A stretch of DNA of 64,000 nt from Bordetella parapertussis (GCA_945870575.1 CAMBSK010000003.1:1-64000), one strand, 5' to 3'. Counted from the stretch's first letter, positions 9,691-17,903 are shown. Numbers and translations are program-made. Notes: a model not told the origin generated them from the sequence alone.

Positions 9691-10215
9691 CTAGCTTTCT
9701 GACAGCTTGTCAATGATGAGTTTCTTCAGCTCTGTGAAGTTGAAAGTGGTGGTTTTGCCATCCACTTTGATGGAGTAATGGTTGGTCCAGCCTTGCTGAA
9801 TACTCAGTTCCACACCGAACAAGTCGCTGTAGATTTGCATCAACTGAAACTCATCGAGCTTGTTGCCCGCTATGTGATTTAACACGGCATCATGTCCACC
9901 GCGTTTAGGAGCAGGCGAAGGCGATGTGGCGCTTGCCGTTTTGTGCGCTGCGTCTTTGGTTGAAGCGGTTTTTGCCGCCGTCTCAGTGTGTTTGCCGGAG
10001 AATTTTTTCCATGCCAGGTCATAGTCCTTGCGACGTTTAGCGTTGCTCAACACCTCGTGGGCCTCATTCAACTCGGTCATGATTTCGGTGAACAGTACTT
10101 TTTTATCCGGGTGTTTGTCGGGGTGGTATTTTTGTGCCAGCGCCTTGTAAGACGCTTTGATCACCTCGGGTTCCGCCTGGGGCAGCAAACCCAGCACTTT
10201 GTACAAATCCTTCAT
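9691..10215 (-). CDS. J-domain (DnaJ-like) co-chaperone
   Basis: 174 aa. The N-terminal J domain (residues 1-70) has the obligatory HPD at 31-33 and the helix II/III pattern LNEAHEVLSNAKRRKDYD. An Ala/Thr/Lys-rich linker (about 75-105) leads to a small C-terminal domain of about 65 residues with no G/F region and no zinc fingers, so it is a class C J-protein. It should recruit Hsp70 (DnaK) ATPase activity to a specific client, presumably a product of the same operon. Gaps to both neighbours are under 10 bp. Confidence 0.9.
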   Translation of the reverse strand: MKDLYKVLGLLPQAEPEVIKASYKALAQKYHPDKHPDKKVLFTEIMTELNEAHEVLSNAKRRKDYDLAWKKFSGKHTETAAKTASTKDAAHKTASATSPSPAPKRGGHDAVLNHIAGNKLDEFQLMQIYSDLFGVELSIQQGWTNHYSIKVDGKTTTFNFTELKKLIIDKLSES

Positions 10216-10218
10216 GGC

Positions 10219-11022
10219 TTAACCCGCCAAGGCATGAAAACTGACTTCACCGGCACCGGCTTTTTCAAAATACGCTTTCCAGAAATCAAACAATGAGGGA
10301 TTTAAAGTACGCGGACTGCTGTTGAGCAGATGGATTTCCACCTTGACACGGGTGAAATCGACAAATAACTTGCTGGCCGCGTAACCGGCGGTGTAAGACT
10401 CGAATGTCACCGGTTTGCCGTACATGGTCAAAGCTATGCTGTTTTGCAGCATGTCTGACAGCACATACAAAACCACTTCGCCCTTGACATTGTTTTTTTG
10501 TATCGAATTCAGGTTCACCAGTTGCAGCATTTCAAGTATGGGCGACTCTTTGGCTGGTTGCGATTCCATCATGCCTTGCGTGACCGACAACATAGGCTCG
10601 ATAAAGTGCTTCACATATTGCTGCTTCAAAGCTTTGAGGTTGTCGGTGAGCTGGCTTTTTTCCTGACCATCGCCCGGATTGCACAACTCGAACAAAGGCT
10701 TGGTATTGGCCTGGAAATCATCGCCCAGCACATACACAGAAAGCAGGTAACCTGGTGGCGTGTTCTCCACCATGTGCTTGACAAAAATATCCAGCGATGT
10801 TTTTTGCGCAATATTGAAAGGATCGGTGCGGTCTATCAGCAAAACCCGCTGTCCGAGTGCGCCATCGGCCGGACACAAAGTGACAGGGTCAAGACCAGGC
10901 TTGCGCTGGGCAGACCACAAATAGACAGAGCCTAGTCCGGCAATGACTATGGCGATAAAGAACACACTCAGCAGAATATTGACGCGGGTCTTGCGTTTTT
11001 GCGCTCGGGTTTGTCGGGCCAT
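10219..11022 (-). CDS. Membrane-anchored protein, vWA-like (J-domain operon)
   Basis: 267 aa. A basic N-terminus (RQTRAQKRKTR) precedes one transmembrane helix (about residues 15-35), so the bulk is probably periplasmic. The soluble part begins with a hydrophobic strand ending in acidic residues (RVLLIDRTDPF, about 59-69) and contains VVLYVLSDMLQNS, a pattern resembling von Willebrand A-like Rossmann folds. The canonical MIDAS DxSxS is absent. Function unknown. It lies 3 bp upstream of the J-domain gene and 10 bp downstream of the coiled-coil membrane gene. Confidence 0.75.
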   Translation of the reverse strand: MARQTRAQKRKTRVNILLSVFFIAIVIAGLGSVYLWSAQRKPGLDPVTLCPADGALGQRVLLIDRTDPFNIAQKTSLDIFVKHMVENTPPGYLLSVYVLGDDFQANTKPLFELCNPGDGQEKSQLTDNLKALKQQYVKHFIEPMLSVTQGMMESQPAKESPILEMLQLVNLNSIQKNNVKGEVVLYVLSDMLQNSIALTMYGKPVTFESYTAGYAASKLFVDFTRVKVEIHLLNSSPRTLNPSLFDFWKAYFEKAGAGEVSFHALAG

Positions 11023-11032
11023 GGCAAGCGTA

Positions 11033-12433
11033 TCAGTGGTACTTCAAGTGGTTTAAGCGCGAAATGCACTGCTCATAAAGGTTGTAGACCTTTTCACGCT
11101 GCTCGTTCACCGTGTTTTCGTACACGCGTATGTCTTGTTCCAACTTGGTGATCAAAGCCTGTTCGCTGTCGTTGCTGACGCGAGGTACGTTAACCGGGTC
11201 GAGCGCGGGCAAATGGTCAAAGTAACCCGGGCGCAAACCATCATCCCGGGCGATTTCATTTTCCATGCGGAACTTGCGCAGCACCGCATACACCACCACC
11301 TCAGATTGGGTGAGCTTATCGGCAAATTCGCGTTGCAAGGCTTCTTTTTCCAACACCAGTTTGCGCAATGAAGCGATGAGTTCGTGCAGTGTTTTAAAGC
11401 CCTGGTTGATCAGATCGAGTTTTTCCTGTTTCAAATCTTCCAGCTCTTCACGTATGTCTTCAAACTCGGCTTCGAATTCATCGCGCGTGCTGTTGCAACG
11501 GCGAACCACTGCGCCGTAACCCGGGTACATATCGTCTATGGTCAAACCGTCGAACACCGAGGCAATGCCAAAACCCATGGACATGACCACCAGAAACCAT
11601 GACACCAGATCGCTCAGACCCCAGAAATGGTTTTGCATCATTTCCCAGGCATCGCGTGTCGGACTGACAGAGGCGGCCATCAACTGCTCGCGTATATGGC
11701 CGATGGACATGGCCACCAGCAACATGAAACACGCGGTGAACAGCAGCGAAAAAATACCAAAAGCTTTACCCGCCACCGGTTTGCTCACCAACCAGGGCAA
11801 AGCGTATTTACCGAGAAAGAAGCAACCCATCACATTGATGGCTGCCAGCAGGGCGGCATACACAAAGCCGCCTATCAGTCCAGAGCTCAGCCCTTCGGCA
11901 AAGAAATTGGCATTCAATATGCCTTCTATGACCACCAGAAAAACGAGCACCGAATAGCGCAATACCAGTCCTGAAGTGCTGGGGTAATTGGCTTCGCGCT
12001 CGAGACCGTTTTTCTTTTTAAAGGCTTCCAGTTCTTTGAACCGTGTCATGGCACTGTAGGCCAGTTTTTTTAACCAGGCACCCTGCTCGTCCATGATCTT
12101 GCGCGCCTGACGTTCAAATTCGGCGTTCAATGCATCCGATTGCATGGACTGATGCTTGATCTCAAAGCTGAGTACGCGCGAGTTAATGTCTTCATGCTTG
12201 CGCAAAAAATCACGCTGCGCTTCTTCACGTAACTGGTTGACATGCTCGACCACACTGAGTTCCAGGCTGGTCGGTTTTTTCTCGTGGAAGGCCGGTAAGC
12301 CCATGTTGGCCAGGCGTTTGGCTTCCTTGACCAATTGAAATTTCTCAACAATGGAATCGATTTCTATGGACAGGTTTTCCGTTTCACCGGAACTTCTAAA
12401 GAAGAACCTCTTCAACCAATCCATGACCCGCAT
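11033..12433 (-). CDS. Multi-pass membrane protein with flanking coiled coils (J-domain operon)
   Basis: 466 aa, first gene of the operon. Residues 20-150 are charged and helical (coiled coil), about 155-310 hold roughly four transmembrane helices, and about 320-465 form a second long coiled coil (EFEAEFEDIREELEDLKQEK). Both coiled-coil arms are on the same side, probably cytoplasmic. An alternative ATG lies at 12424. No family recognised. The architecture suggests a membrane scaffold or channel with cytoplasmic sensor arms (inference). Confidence 0.8.
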   Translation of the reverse strand: MRVMDWLKRFFFRSSGETENLSIEIDSIVEKFQLVKEAKRLANMGLPAFHEKKPTSLELSVVEHVNQLREEAQRDFLRKHEDINSRVLSFEIKHQSMQSDALNAEFERQARKIMDEQGAWLKKLAYSAMTRFKELEAFKKKNGLEREANYPSTSGLVLRYSVLVFLVVIEGILNANFFAEGLSSGLIGGFVYAALLAAINVMGCFFLGKYALPWLVSKPVAGKAFGIFSLLFTACFMLLVAMSIGHIREQLMAASVSPTRDAWEMMQNHFWGLSDLVSWFLVVMSMGFGIASVFDGLTIDDMYPGYGAVVRRCNSTRDEFEAEFEDIREELEDLKQEKLDLINQGFKTLHELIASLRKLVLEKEALQREFADKLTQSEVVVYAVLRKFRMENEIARDDGLRPGYFDHLPALDPVNVPRVSNDSEQALITKLEQDIRVYENTVNEQREKVYNLYEQCISRLNHLKYH

Positions 12434-12858
12434 GCCGTAACCTCAATTCATACTTGTCATTTGACATGCCGGACAGGCTTGCAACCTGTTCCTGCGCCGT
12501 ATTGCCCAACTTCACTTGAACACCCCGAGCTAACTGCTTGTCACTTCAGCCCAAGGGGTTTTAATGATTCTACTGAATTTGGTATTTCTAGCGGCTTGTA
12601 AACTAAATTAAAAAGTATGCAGTTGATCTGTATACCGGGCTTTTTTACAACGCCGGGGAGTGATGGGTTGAAAAATGTAGGATGGCAAGCGTTTTTCTCG
12701 GAATTAAAAAAAGACAGCTGAGCCGACCCGAACTTTTATCGTGCATCACCCACAGCAAAGAATGAATGCACCTGGAAAAAGGCCTGGTGCAACGCGTCAA
12801 AGTCACCTGTATATTTTTACACGATTTTTACCACGAGCAACGCATTTTGAAACCTGGC
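12434..12858. other. 425-bp intergenic stretch without a recognisable gene
   Basis: It separates the J-domain operon from the SDR gene; both read leftwards, so it should hold the promoter of the J-domain operon. It is AT-rich in parts with several T- and A-runs. A short plus-strand frame near 12769-12861 is open but too short and unlike any family known to me. No clear terminator hairpin was found. Confidence 0.5.
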
Positions 12859-13590
12859 TTACATAGCCGCGCCGCCGTCTATGGCCAGTTCCGCGCCGGT
12901 CATGTAGCGGCTGGCGTCGCTGAGTAAAAACATCACCAGACCGGCAATGTCGTCGACCGTGCCCATGCGTTTGAAAGGCAGTTGCTGCACACGCTTCATC
13001 ATGTCTTCGCGGCTGCGGATTTTCAGCATGTCGGTGTCTATGGGGCCGGGGTGTACCGAGTTCACGCGTATGTTCAAGTCAGCGAGTTCAAGCGCTGCTG
13101 ATTTGCTCATGCCGCGCACCGCCCATTTGCTGGCGGTATAGGCAATCGCGTTCGGCGCGCTGCGCAAACCTACAGTGGACGACAGGTTGATGATGGAGCC
13201 TTCGCCGTTCTCGCCCATGGCTTTTGTCACTGACTTCATGCCCAGAAACGTGCCAAGCTGGTTCACGCGCATATGGCGCTCGAACAATTCCGTGTCAGTG
13301 TCCAACATGGCGGCCGGCAGGTAAATGCCGGCGTTGTTCACCAGGCCGAACAGCGGGCCGAGCTTCAAGGCCTCTGCCACCGCGGCTTGCCATTGGCTTT
13401 CAACAGTTACGTCCAGCGGTTGGTAAACACAAGCCGCGCCGAGTTCTGCGGCCAAGGCCCTGCCCTGTTCGTGCAATATGTCGCCCAGCAACACTTTGCC
13501 ACCGGCTTGCACTATCAATCTGGCTTGCGCCTCGCCCATGCCGCGTGCGCCGCCTGAAATCAACACCACTTTGCCGTTCATGCTGCTCAT
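12859..13590 (-). CDS. SDR family NAD(P)-dependent oxidoreductase
   Basis: 243 aa from the ATG at 13590 (MSSMNGKVVLISGG), preferred because AGGTGA lies just upstream and the family starts here. It is a classical short-chain dehydrogenase: cofactor motif GGARGMG near residue 14, NNAG near 87, Ser in LSST and YxxxK (YTASK) as catalytic residues, and a C-terminal GGAAM end. It resembles 3-alpha/20-beta hydroxysteroid dehydrogenase-like and FabG-like enzymes. Substrate cannot be told. It stands alone between two unrelated units. Confidence 0.92.
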   Translation of the reverse strand: MSSMNGKVVLISGGARGMGEAQARLIVQAGGKVLLGDILHEQGRALAAELGAACVYQPLDVTVESQWQAAVAEALKLGPLFGLVNNAGIYLPAAMLDTDTELFERHMRVNQLGTFLGMKSVTKAMGENGEGSIINLSSTVGLRSAPNAIAYTASKWAVRGMSKSAALELADLNIRVNSVHPGPIDTDMLKIRSREDMMKRVQQLPFKRMGTVDDIAGLVMFLLSDASRYMTGAELAIDGGAAM

Positions 13591-13799
13591 AGGTTCACCT
13601 GTAGGAGTAAACGGCATGCGCGTGCGTATGGCAACGCCAGCGCCGGGGCCGTGGTACACGCATTGTCAGACCCGCAGCCGCCTAGGGCTATGAGGGATAG
13701 CCTGCTTGTTTTAAGTCGGCGACGACAACGAAGCATTAGGCGTATTACAATGTCGCACAACATCGCATCATCCTATTTCTTCCAACTCAGAGGTAAGTA

Positions 13800-14027
13800 A
13801 TGAGCACTTTGACAATACGTTTGAGCGAACGCGAAGAGCAAGACTTGCAATGGGCGTGTGAACAAACAGGCAAAAGCAAAAGCGAAATCGTGCGGGATTT
13901 GCTGGGCGACGCTTTGCGTGGTTACCGTTTGCGCCAGGCTTTACAAGAGGCGCATAACGAGCTCGGGCCGTTAGCGCGCCAGGCCGGTTGGTTGAGTGAG
14001 GAAGACATATTGCAGGACGGCCAATGA
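13800..14027 (+). CDS. Ribbon-helix-helix antitoxin (CopG/Arc type)
   Basis: 75 aa. The N-terminus (STLTIRLSEREEQDL...SKSEIVRDLL) is a ribbon-helix-helix DNA-binding domain; the acidic C-terminal tail (LSEEDILQDGQ) is the likely toxin-binding arm. It overlaps the PIN toxin by 4 bp (ATGA), the standard TA arrangement, and should repress its own promoter. An AGGTAAGTA Shine-Dalgarno-like stretch precedes the ATG. Confidence 0.88.
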   Translation: MSTLTIRLSEREEQDLQWACEQTGKSKSEIVRDLLGDALRGYRLRQALQEAHNELGPLARQAGWLSEEDILQDGQ

Positions 14028-14413
14028 AGGTTTTTCCGGACACCAACGTCTGGTTGTCCGGCACCGTGTTTGCAGGCTTGTGTGAAGCAATATTGATTGA
14101 ATGCCACCAGCGCCAATGGCTACTCACCTCGCAGCTGGTACAGACTGAAGCCTACGCGGTGCTTGATCGCAAGTTTCCGCATTACCCGCGCTCCCGGCTG
14201 TTGTTTGACCGGATTTGGACTGACACCCCCTGTGTGCCTGATGTCAGCGAGCCTCAAGGCGATAACGATGCCAGGCTTGTGGCGGCAGCCCGTGCAGGTG
14301 GTGCGTTGGTGTTCATTACCGGAGACAAGCGGGCTTTAGGATGGGGCCAGCAAGGGCAGATGAAGATATTGAGTCCCAGAGACGCTTGGACTTATTTGTT
14401 TGTTAAGGCTTGA
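14024..14413 (+). CDS. PIN-domain ribonuclease toxin (VapC-like)
   Basis: 129 aa. PIN-domain acidic residues are in place: D6 in DTNVW, E42 in QTEAY, D80/D82 in DNDARLV and D101 in TGDKRAL, so the Mg-dependent RNase site appears intact. It is co-translated with the upstream ribbon-helix-helix antitoxin through an ATGA overlap. Target RNA is unknown. Confidence 0.88.
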   Translation: MKVFPDTNVWLSGTVFAGLCEAILIECHQRQWLLTSQLVQTEAYAVLDRKFPHYPRSRLLFDRIWTDTPCVPDVSEPQGDNDARLVAAARAGGALVFITGDKRALGWGQQGQMKILSPRDAWTYLFVKA

Positions 14414-14427
14414 ATCTAAAACTCTGC

Positions 14428-15177
14428 TTAAGTCTGCAACAACACCTTGAGCATGCGCTGCGGATTCAGCAAAAAATCACGCGTCACTTGAAAGTGCTCG
14501 GTGTCCTCATAGGCCACAGGCGAAATGCCCTCTTGGCTACATTGGTAAATACAAGCATCCGGGTAGGCCATGAGCAAAGGTGAATGCGTGGCGATGATGA
14601 ACTGCGAACCGTCCAGCACCAGCTCGTGAATGCGCGACAACACCGCCAACTGGCGTTGCGGCGACAAAGCGGCCTCGGGCTCATCAAGGATGTACAAGCC
14701 CTGACCTGTGAAGCGTTGCGTCATCAGCGCCAGAAAGGATTCACCGTGGGATTGATGGTGCAGCGACACACCGCCATAGCCGTCGATGATGCGCGGTGCG
14801 TTCACGGGTTCTGCGTCGAGCTTATCGATTTCGCTGGCGACGTTGTAAAAACTTTCGGCGCGCAAAAAGTAGCCGGTGCGCGGTCTGCGAAAACCTTTGG
14901 CGATGCGCAAATACCTGTGCAAGTCTGAATGCGAGCGGTGCGTGCCGAAATTGAAATGCTTGGAGCCACCCTCGGCGTTAAAGCCCATAGAGACGGCTAT
15001 GGCCTCTAGCAAAGTGGATTTGCCGGAGCCGTTTTCGCCAACCACGTAAGTGACTTTGGGGTGCATGTCCAGGTAATCAAATGTTCGAACTGAGGGCAAG
15101 GAGAACGGGTATTCGTCGAAAGATTCGACGATGTCGCGGCGCAGCGTGACGCGGCTGATGAATTGGGGGGAGATCAT
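14428..15177 (-). CDS. AAA-type ATPase of the ABC/SMC-like class
   Basis: 249 aa from the ATG at 15177 (MISPQFISRV). A more upstream TTG at 15243 would add 22 residues but lacks family support. Walker A is GENGSGKST (47-55), an ABC-signature-like HQSHGES lies at 141-147, Walker B is LYILDEPEA (161-169) and the H-loop is THSP (198-201). There is no coiled-coil insertion, so it is a short stand-alone ABC-like ATPase of the type common in defence islands. Its start region is echoed at the end of the HEPN gene near 16029-16050, suggesting the two were once adjacent. Confidence 0.85.
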   Translation of the reverse strand: MISPQFISRVTLRRDIVESFDEYPFSLPSVRTFDYLDMHPKVTYVVGENGSGKSTLLEAIAVSMGFNAEGGSKHFNFGTHRSHSDLHRYLRIAKGFRRPRTGYFLRAESFYNVASEIDKLDAEPVNAPRIIDGYGGVSLHHQSHGESFLALMTQRFTGQGLYILDEPEAALSPQRQLAVLSRIHELVLDGSQFIIATHSPLLMAYPDACIYQCSQEGISPVAYEDTEHFQVTRDFLLNPQRMLKVLLQT

Positions 15178-15314
15178 GAGTACGAAGATTGAATCAAGAA
15201 GTTTCAGCTTAGCGCTGTGAAGAGATTCTGTTGTTTCTTTCAAGAGTTGTATACAAAAGACACGAGTTCAAATGAGAATGAATCAGCAAGTATTATGTAT
15301 ATACAATCTTCAGA

Positions 15315-15608
15315 ATGAATAACTTATTTATATCTGATGCTATTTTTGAAAAAATTCAGACCAAGCACTTAGTCAGTCGATCTGAAATAATTCAATGCTT
15401 TATCAATAGGAGCGGAAAATTACTTTTCGATAATCGCGAAAAACACAAAACAAAACCACCAATACTGTAGTTTATTGCCAAAACCAACAAAAACAGAGCA
15501 TTGAAAATAGTGTATATACAATCAGGTAGTAAAGTACTTTTACAGTCCGCTTTTGAGCCGAATGAGATTGAATCTGAGATTTATCGAAAATTCGGCGGAC
15601 AGTTTTGA
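15315..15608 (+). pseudogene. Small toxin-like gene with internal amber codon, upstream of CopG antitoxin
   Basis: The reading frame starts at the ATG at 15315 (MNNLFISDAIFEK) and runs 97 codons to the TGA at 15606-15608, interrupted only by TAG at 15468-15470. The residues around it (HKTKPPIL-stop-FIAKTN) match a family I know as PPTLWFIAETN, so the stop replaces a Trp codon (TGG to TAG). The remainder (KIVYIQSGSKV, EPNEIESEIYRKFG) is typical of small proteins encoded just upstream of CopG antitoxins. The gene looks like a toxin inactivated by one point mutation. Family name recalled from memory; the interrupted frame itself is directly visible. Confidence 0.7.
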
Positions 15609-15628
15609 GAAAAGCCAAGGAGAGCAAA

Positions 15629-15967
15629 TTGAAGACATCACACAAAAAATCTGATCCATGGGATGAAAGACAACTAGGCGCAGAGGCCGAGTTTGTTGGA
15701 GTTGCAGATGAAAGCCATGAAAAAGCCTTGAATGATGCGCTGGAATTGCAGTCCATATCCATTCGCTTGCCAGTAGAGTTGATTAAGAACTACAAGTTGA
15801 TCGCTGGTTTTCACGGTATTGGTTATCAGCCACTGATGAGAGATATCCTCCACCGCTTCGTGCCTGAGGGTCTAAAGGAGATCGCTCAACAGCAAAGCCT
15901 ACGAGAAATAAAGCGCGCGAAAACTGAGTTGGTCAAGCCTTTAGTGAAAGATAAAAAAGCAGCTTAG
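15629..15967 (+). CDS. CopG-type antitoxin
   Basis: 112 aa from a TTG at 15629, chosen because AAGGAG lies at 15617-15622 with 6-nt spacing; the earlier TTG at 15605 overlaps the upstream stop and lacks a site. The core (SISIRLPVELIKNYKLIAG, then GYQPLMRDILHRFV) matches the CopG-like antitoxin family, with an N-terminal DPWDERQLG segment of the same family. The partner toxin upstream is interrupted by a stop codon, leaving this as an apparently orphaned but intact antitoxin. Confidence 0.8.
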   Translation: MKTSHKKSDPWDERQLGAEAEFVGVADESHEKALNDALELQSISIRLPVELIKNYKLIAGFHGIGYQPLMRDILHRFVPEGLKEIAQQQSLREIKRAKTELVKPLVKDKKAA

Positions 15968-16045
15968 CTTGCTACACATTAAGCCTGTGGACATCATGGT
16001 TCGCTTTTTATCGATGGCGCTTCTTGTGCAGAAATTGGCGGGAGA

Positions 16046-16435
16046 TCATGAATACAAGCCTTGCATGGCAGTCACAAAGCCCTCGGCGTTAACAACCAAG
16101 CCGGACGCATCGGCAAGCGTGACGGACTCCGCGTTGTAGTCAGCAATCAAACGCATCTCTTCGGCACGCTTTAGCTGTCGCCCCAGTTCTTTGCTGACCG
16201 GTCCGTCCTTGACCAGGTAAGCGCTGAATGTATTGATCAAGCCACGGTATGTCTTGCCTGTTGCATCAGGCGCAGGAACACCTGACATCAGCAGCGCTGC
16301 CTGCGCTGCATCAAACATGGCGTAATGAGCGCGGTTGCAGGCACCATCGACATCACCCTGCTCCAGCAACACGCGTGCTGACACTACGGCCCGGGCAGCC
16401 TTGGCCATCAGAGCGGCGGCGGATTTGGAGGGCAT
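16046..16435 (-). CDS. HEPN-domain protein (toxin-like partner of MNT)
   Basis: 129 aa from the ATG at 16435, which overlaps the TGA of the upstream nucleotidyltransferase gene by 1 bp (TGATG). It has the classic HEPN four-helix pattern with NRAHYAMFDAAQAALL (34-49) and the downstream EEMRLIADY (92-100). HEPN proteins paired with MNT nucleotidyltransferases act as RNases whose activity is blocked by AMPylation. The canonical Rx4-6H RNase motif is not obvious here, so catalytic activity is uncertain. Confidence 0.82.
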   Translation of the reverse strand: MPSKSAAALMAKAARAVVSARVLLEQGDVDGACNRAHYAMFDAAQAALLMSGVPAPDATGKTYRGLINTFSAYLVKDGPVSKELGRQLKRAEEMRLIADYNAESVTLADASGLVVNAEGFVTAMQGLYS

Positions 16436-17190
16436 CACACCCGAATACCTTCGCGCGCAATATTTGCCAGCAAAGCAGGATTGACATAGGTACCCGGGTG
16501 CTCCCACTCGCCTATCCACACTGGCAGCGGTGAAATATTGATGCCTGTGTCAAGCAGTACGTCATAAGCTGCATCGGCCATTTGCAGCTTGGTATCCAAA
16601 AAACGCAAAGGTGTACCTTCCAGCAAAACGGCTACATCGGCATCGCTGTCCGGGCGGTGATCGCCACGCGCCCTGCTGCCAAACACAATCAATTCTTTGG
16701 CGGAAAAGTCCGCTTCAATCCGTTGGCGAAACTGTTCAACAGCTCGCGCCGTGGCGGCATCCAGTGTGTGCGTGTGACCGGTAACAGCTTCGGGCGGCTG
16801 CGACAAAGTGTCCATAATGAACTTGCGCAAACGGTTAAACCGCCCCAAGCGAATCATGTCCTTGGGGGAAGCATCGCCCAGCAGAGGATTGCGGGTTTGG
16901 AACCAGGCAACGGTCTTGTCCACATCGCCCTCAAATACCTTGGCCACCAGGTTGATGGTGATGGCGATTTCTTGCAAACGCTGGCGCACCGTCTCGGGCA
17001 TGGCATGGTCAAAGCGGACGGACTTGGGCGAGACGTCAGCCAATCGGGAAACATCTTCCTTATTCAGGCCCAAGAATGCTTGAACCGCCTTGGCGTTGAA
17101 AGAAGCGCCCAGCCCGAAACCCATGACATCGGGCGGTACGGTGTCAAACAAGGAAAATCGGGGGTGGGCCTTTGAATTTAGGGTGTTCAA
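16435..17190 (-). CDS. MNT nucleotidyltransferase fused to Xre/MbcA/ParS-like antitoxin domain
   Basis: 251 aa with two parts. Residues 30-125 resemble the Xre/MbcA/ParS (DUF2384) class: an HTH-like stretch (FLGLNKEDVSRLADVSPKS) followed by the toxin-binding segment VFEGDVDKTVAWFQTRNPLL. Residues 150-250 are a minimal nucleotidyltransferase with GSRARG (171-176) and the metal-binding pair D183/D185 in SDADV. MNT proteins detoxify HEPN toxins by adding AMP. The fused domain normally belongs to RES-type TA antitoxins, so this is an unusual fusion that could supply DNA binding for autoregulation. Followed immediately by the HEPN gene. Confidence 0.82.
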   Translation of the reverse strand: MNTLNSKAHPRFSLFDTVPPDVMGFGLGASFNAKAVQAFLGLNKEDVSRLADVSPKSVRFDHAMPETVRQRLQEIAITINLVAKVFEGDVDKTVAWFQTRNPLLGDASPKDMIRLGRFNRLRKFIMDTLSQPPEAVTGHTHTLDAATARAVEQFRQRIEADFSAKELIVFGSRARGDHRPDSDADVAVLLEGTPLRFLDTKLQMADAAYDVLLDTGINISPLPVWIGEWEHPGTYVNPALLANIAREGIRV

Positions 17191-17269
17191 GAGAATTTTT
17201 CAAAACTTAAAACCACGATTAAACCATGATTCGACCAATTATCAGCCCATTTACTGCGCACGATTGATA

Positions 17270-17644
17270 TCAATGATCACAAATTTTGAATACGTTATCA
17301 AAACGCTTAAGAGCAGCGCCCAACAGTTTTGTATGACCTGTACCCCATGGGTGGCTACGCGCATTGCGCTTTCTCCAATCGAATGACTTAGGCTGGTGAG
17401 TGAGTAAGTAACCAACTTCGCCGTTTGCCCCAGGGGCAGTGATGGCAAACGGATTGTCAGCGTGCTGACCGGAGTGAGTCATAGGGAAGCCTACAACCAC
17501 ACCCGTTTTCTCAGCAAATTTCTTTGTTGAAATGACGAGCATGGGGTGATCGTTGGGCATTTCAACGCCAACTTGGGGGCTGTACTGGATGAAAATAATT
17601 TCTGCACGCTCGGGCACCCATAAGGCAGATTTACGCGTAGCCAT
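17270..17644 (-). CDS. mazF: MazF/PemK-type endoribonuclease toxin
   Basis: 124 aa from the ATG at 17644, which shares one base with the TGA of the antitoxin gene (TGATG). The PemK/MazF barrel pattern is visible: PERAEIIFIQYSPQVGVEM near the N-terminus, HPMLVIS, and GFPMTHS, where families show VxPxTS. It would cleave mRNA at short sequence motifs when free of antitoxin. Cleavage specificity is not predictable. No truncation seen. Confidence 0.88.
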   Translation of the reverse strand: MATRKSALWVPERAEIIFIQYSPQVGVEMPNDHPMLVISTKKFAEKTGVVVGFPMTHSGQHADNPFAITAPGANGEVGYLLTHQPKSFDWRKRNARSHPWGTGHTKLLGAALKRFDNVFKICDH

Positions 17645-17892
17645 CAAGAGAAGGCCTCAACGCCTAAGGGAGCGTCTGCCATCGATTCGCCCCCGTGTTT
17701 TTGAGGGTCAAAGGCCGCCAACATCTCATCGAGGCTTAACTCGGTTTCTGCCTCAATCACGATACGCCCAGGTTTGACGGTGACGCGCAATGGCGTACCT
17801 TCAACAACACCTGCTTCTTTGGCCATGGGCTTGGTCAGTCGAAGCGCTAGCCCATTTCCCCACACGCTGATTTGACTGGCGATAGAACTCAT
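17644..17892 (-). CDS. mazE: MazE-type AbrB-fold antitoxin
   Basis: 82 aa. The N-terminal 45 residues form a MazE/AbrB swapped-hairpin barrel (SVWGNGLALRLTKPMAKEAGV, RVTVKPGRIVIE). The acidic C-terminus (LSLDEMLAAFDP) is the MazF-binding tail. First gene of the mazEF pair; a strong inverted repeat lies immediately upstream at 17904-17950. Confidence 0.9.
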   Translation of the reverse strand: MSSIASQISVWGNGLALRLTKPMAKEAGVVEGTPLRVTVKPGRIVIEAETELSLDEMLAAFDPQKHGGESMADAPLGVEAFS

Positions 17893-17903
17893 TGCTCACT
17901 CCT

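Noticed and set aside
12769..12861. Short plus-strand frame in the gap before the SDR gene, considered as a gene remnant
   Set aside because: About 30 codons, no start, no recognisable family; not enough to call a pseudogene.
15178..15243. TTG at 15243 as ATPase start
   Set aside because: No ribosome-binding site; the ATG at 15177 matches the short echo of the same gene start near 16045.
15247..15523. TGTATATACAATC repeats (15296 and 15511) and TTGTATACAA (15247) considered as an operator set
   Set aside because: The 15511 copy lies inside the coding frame of the broken toxin and the region is AT-rich, so chance is likely.
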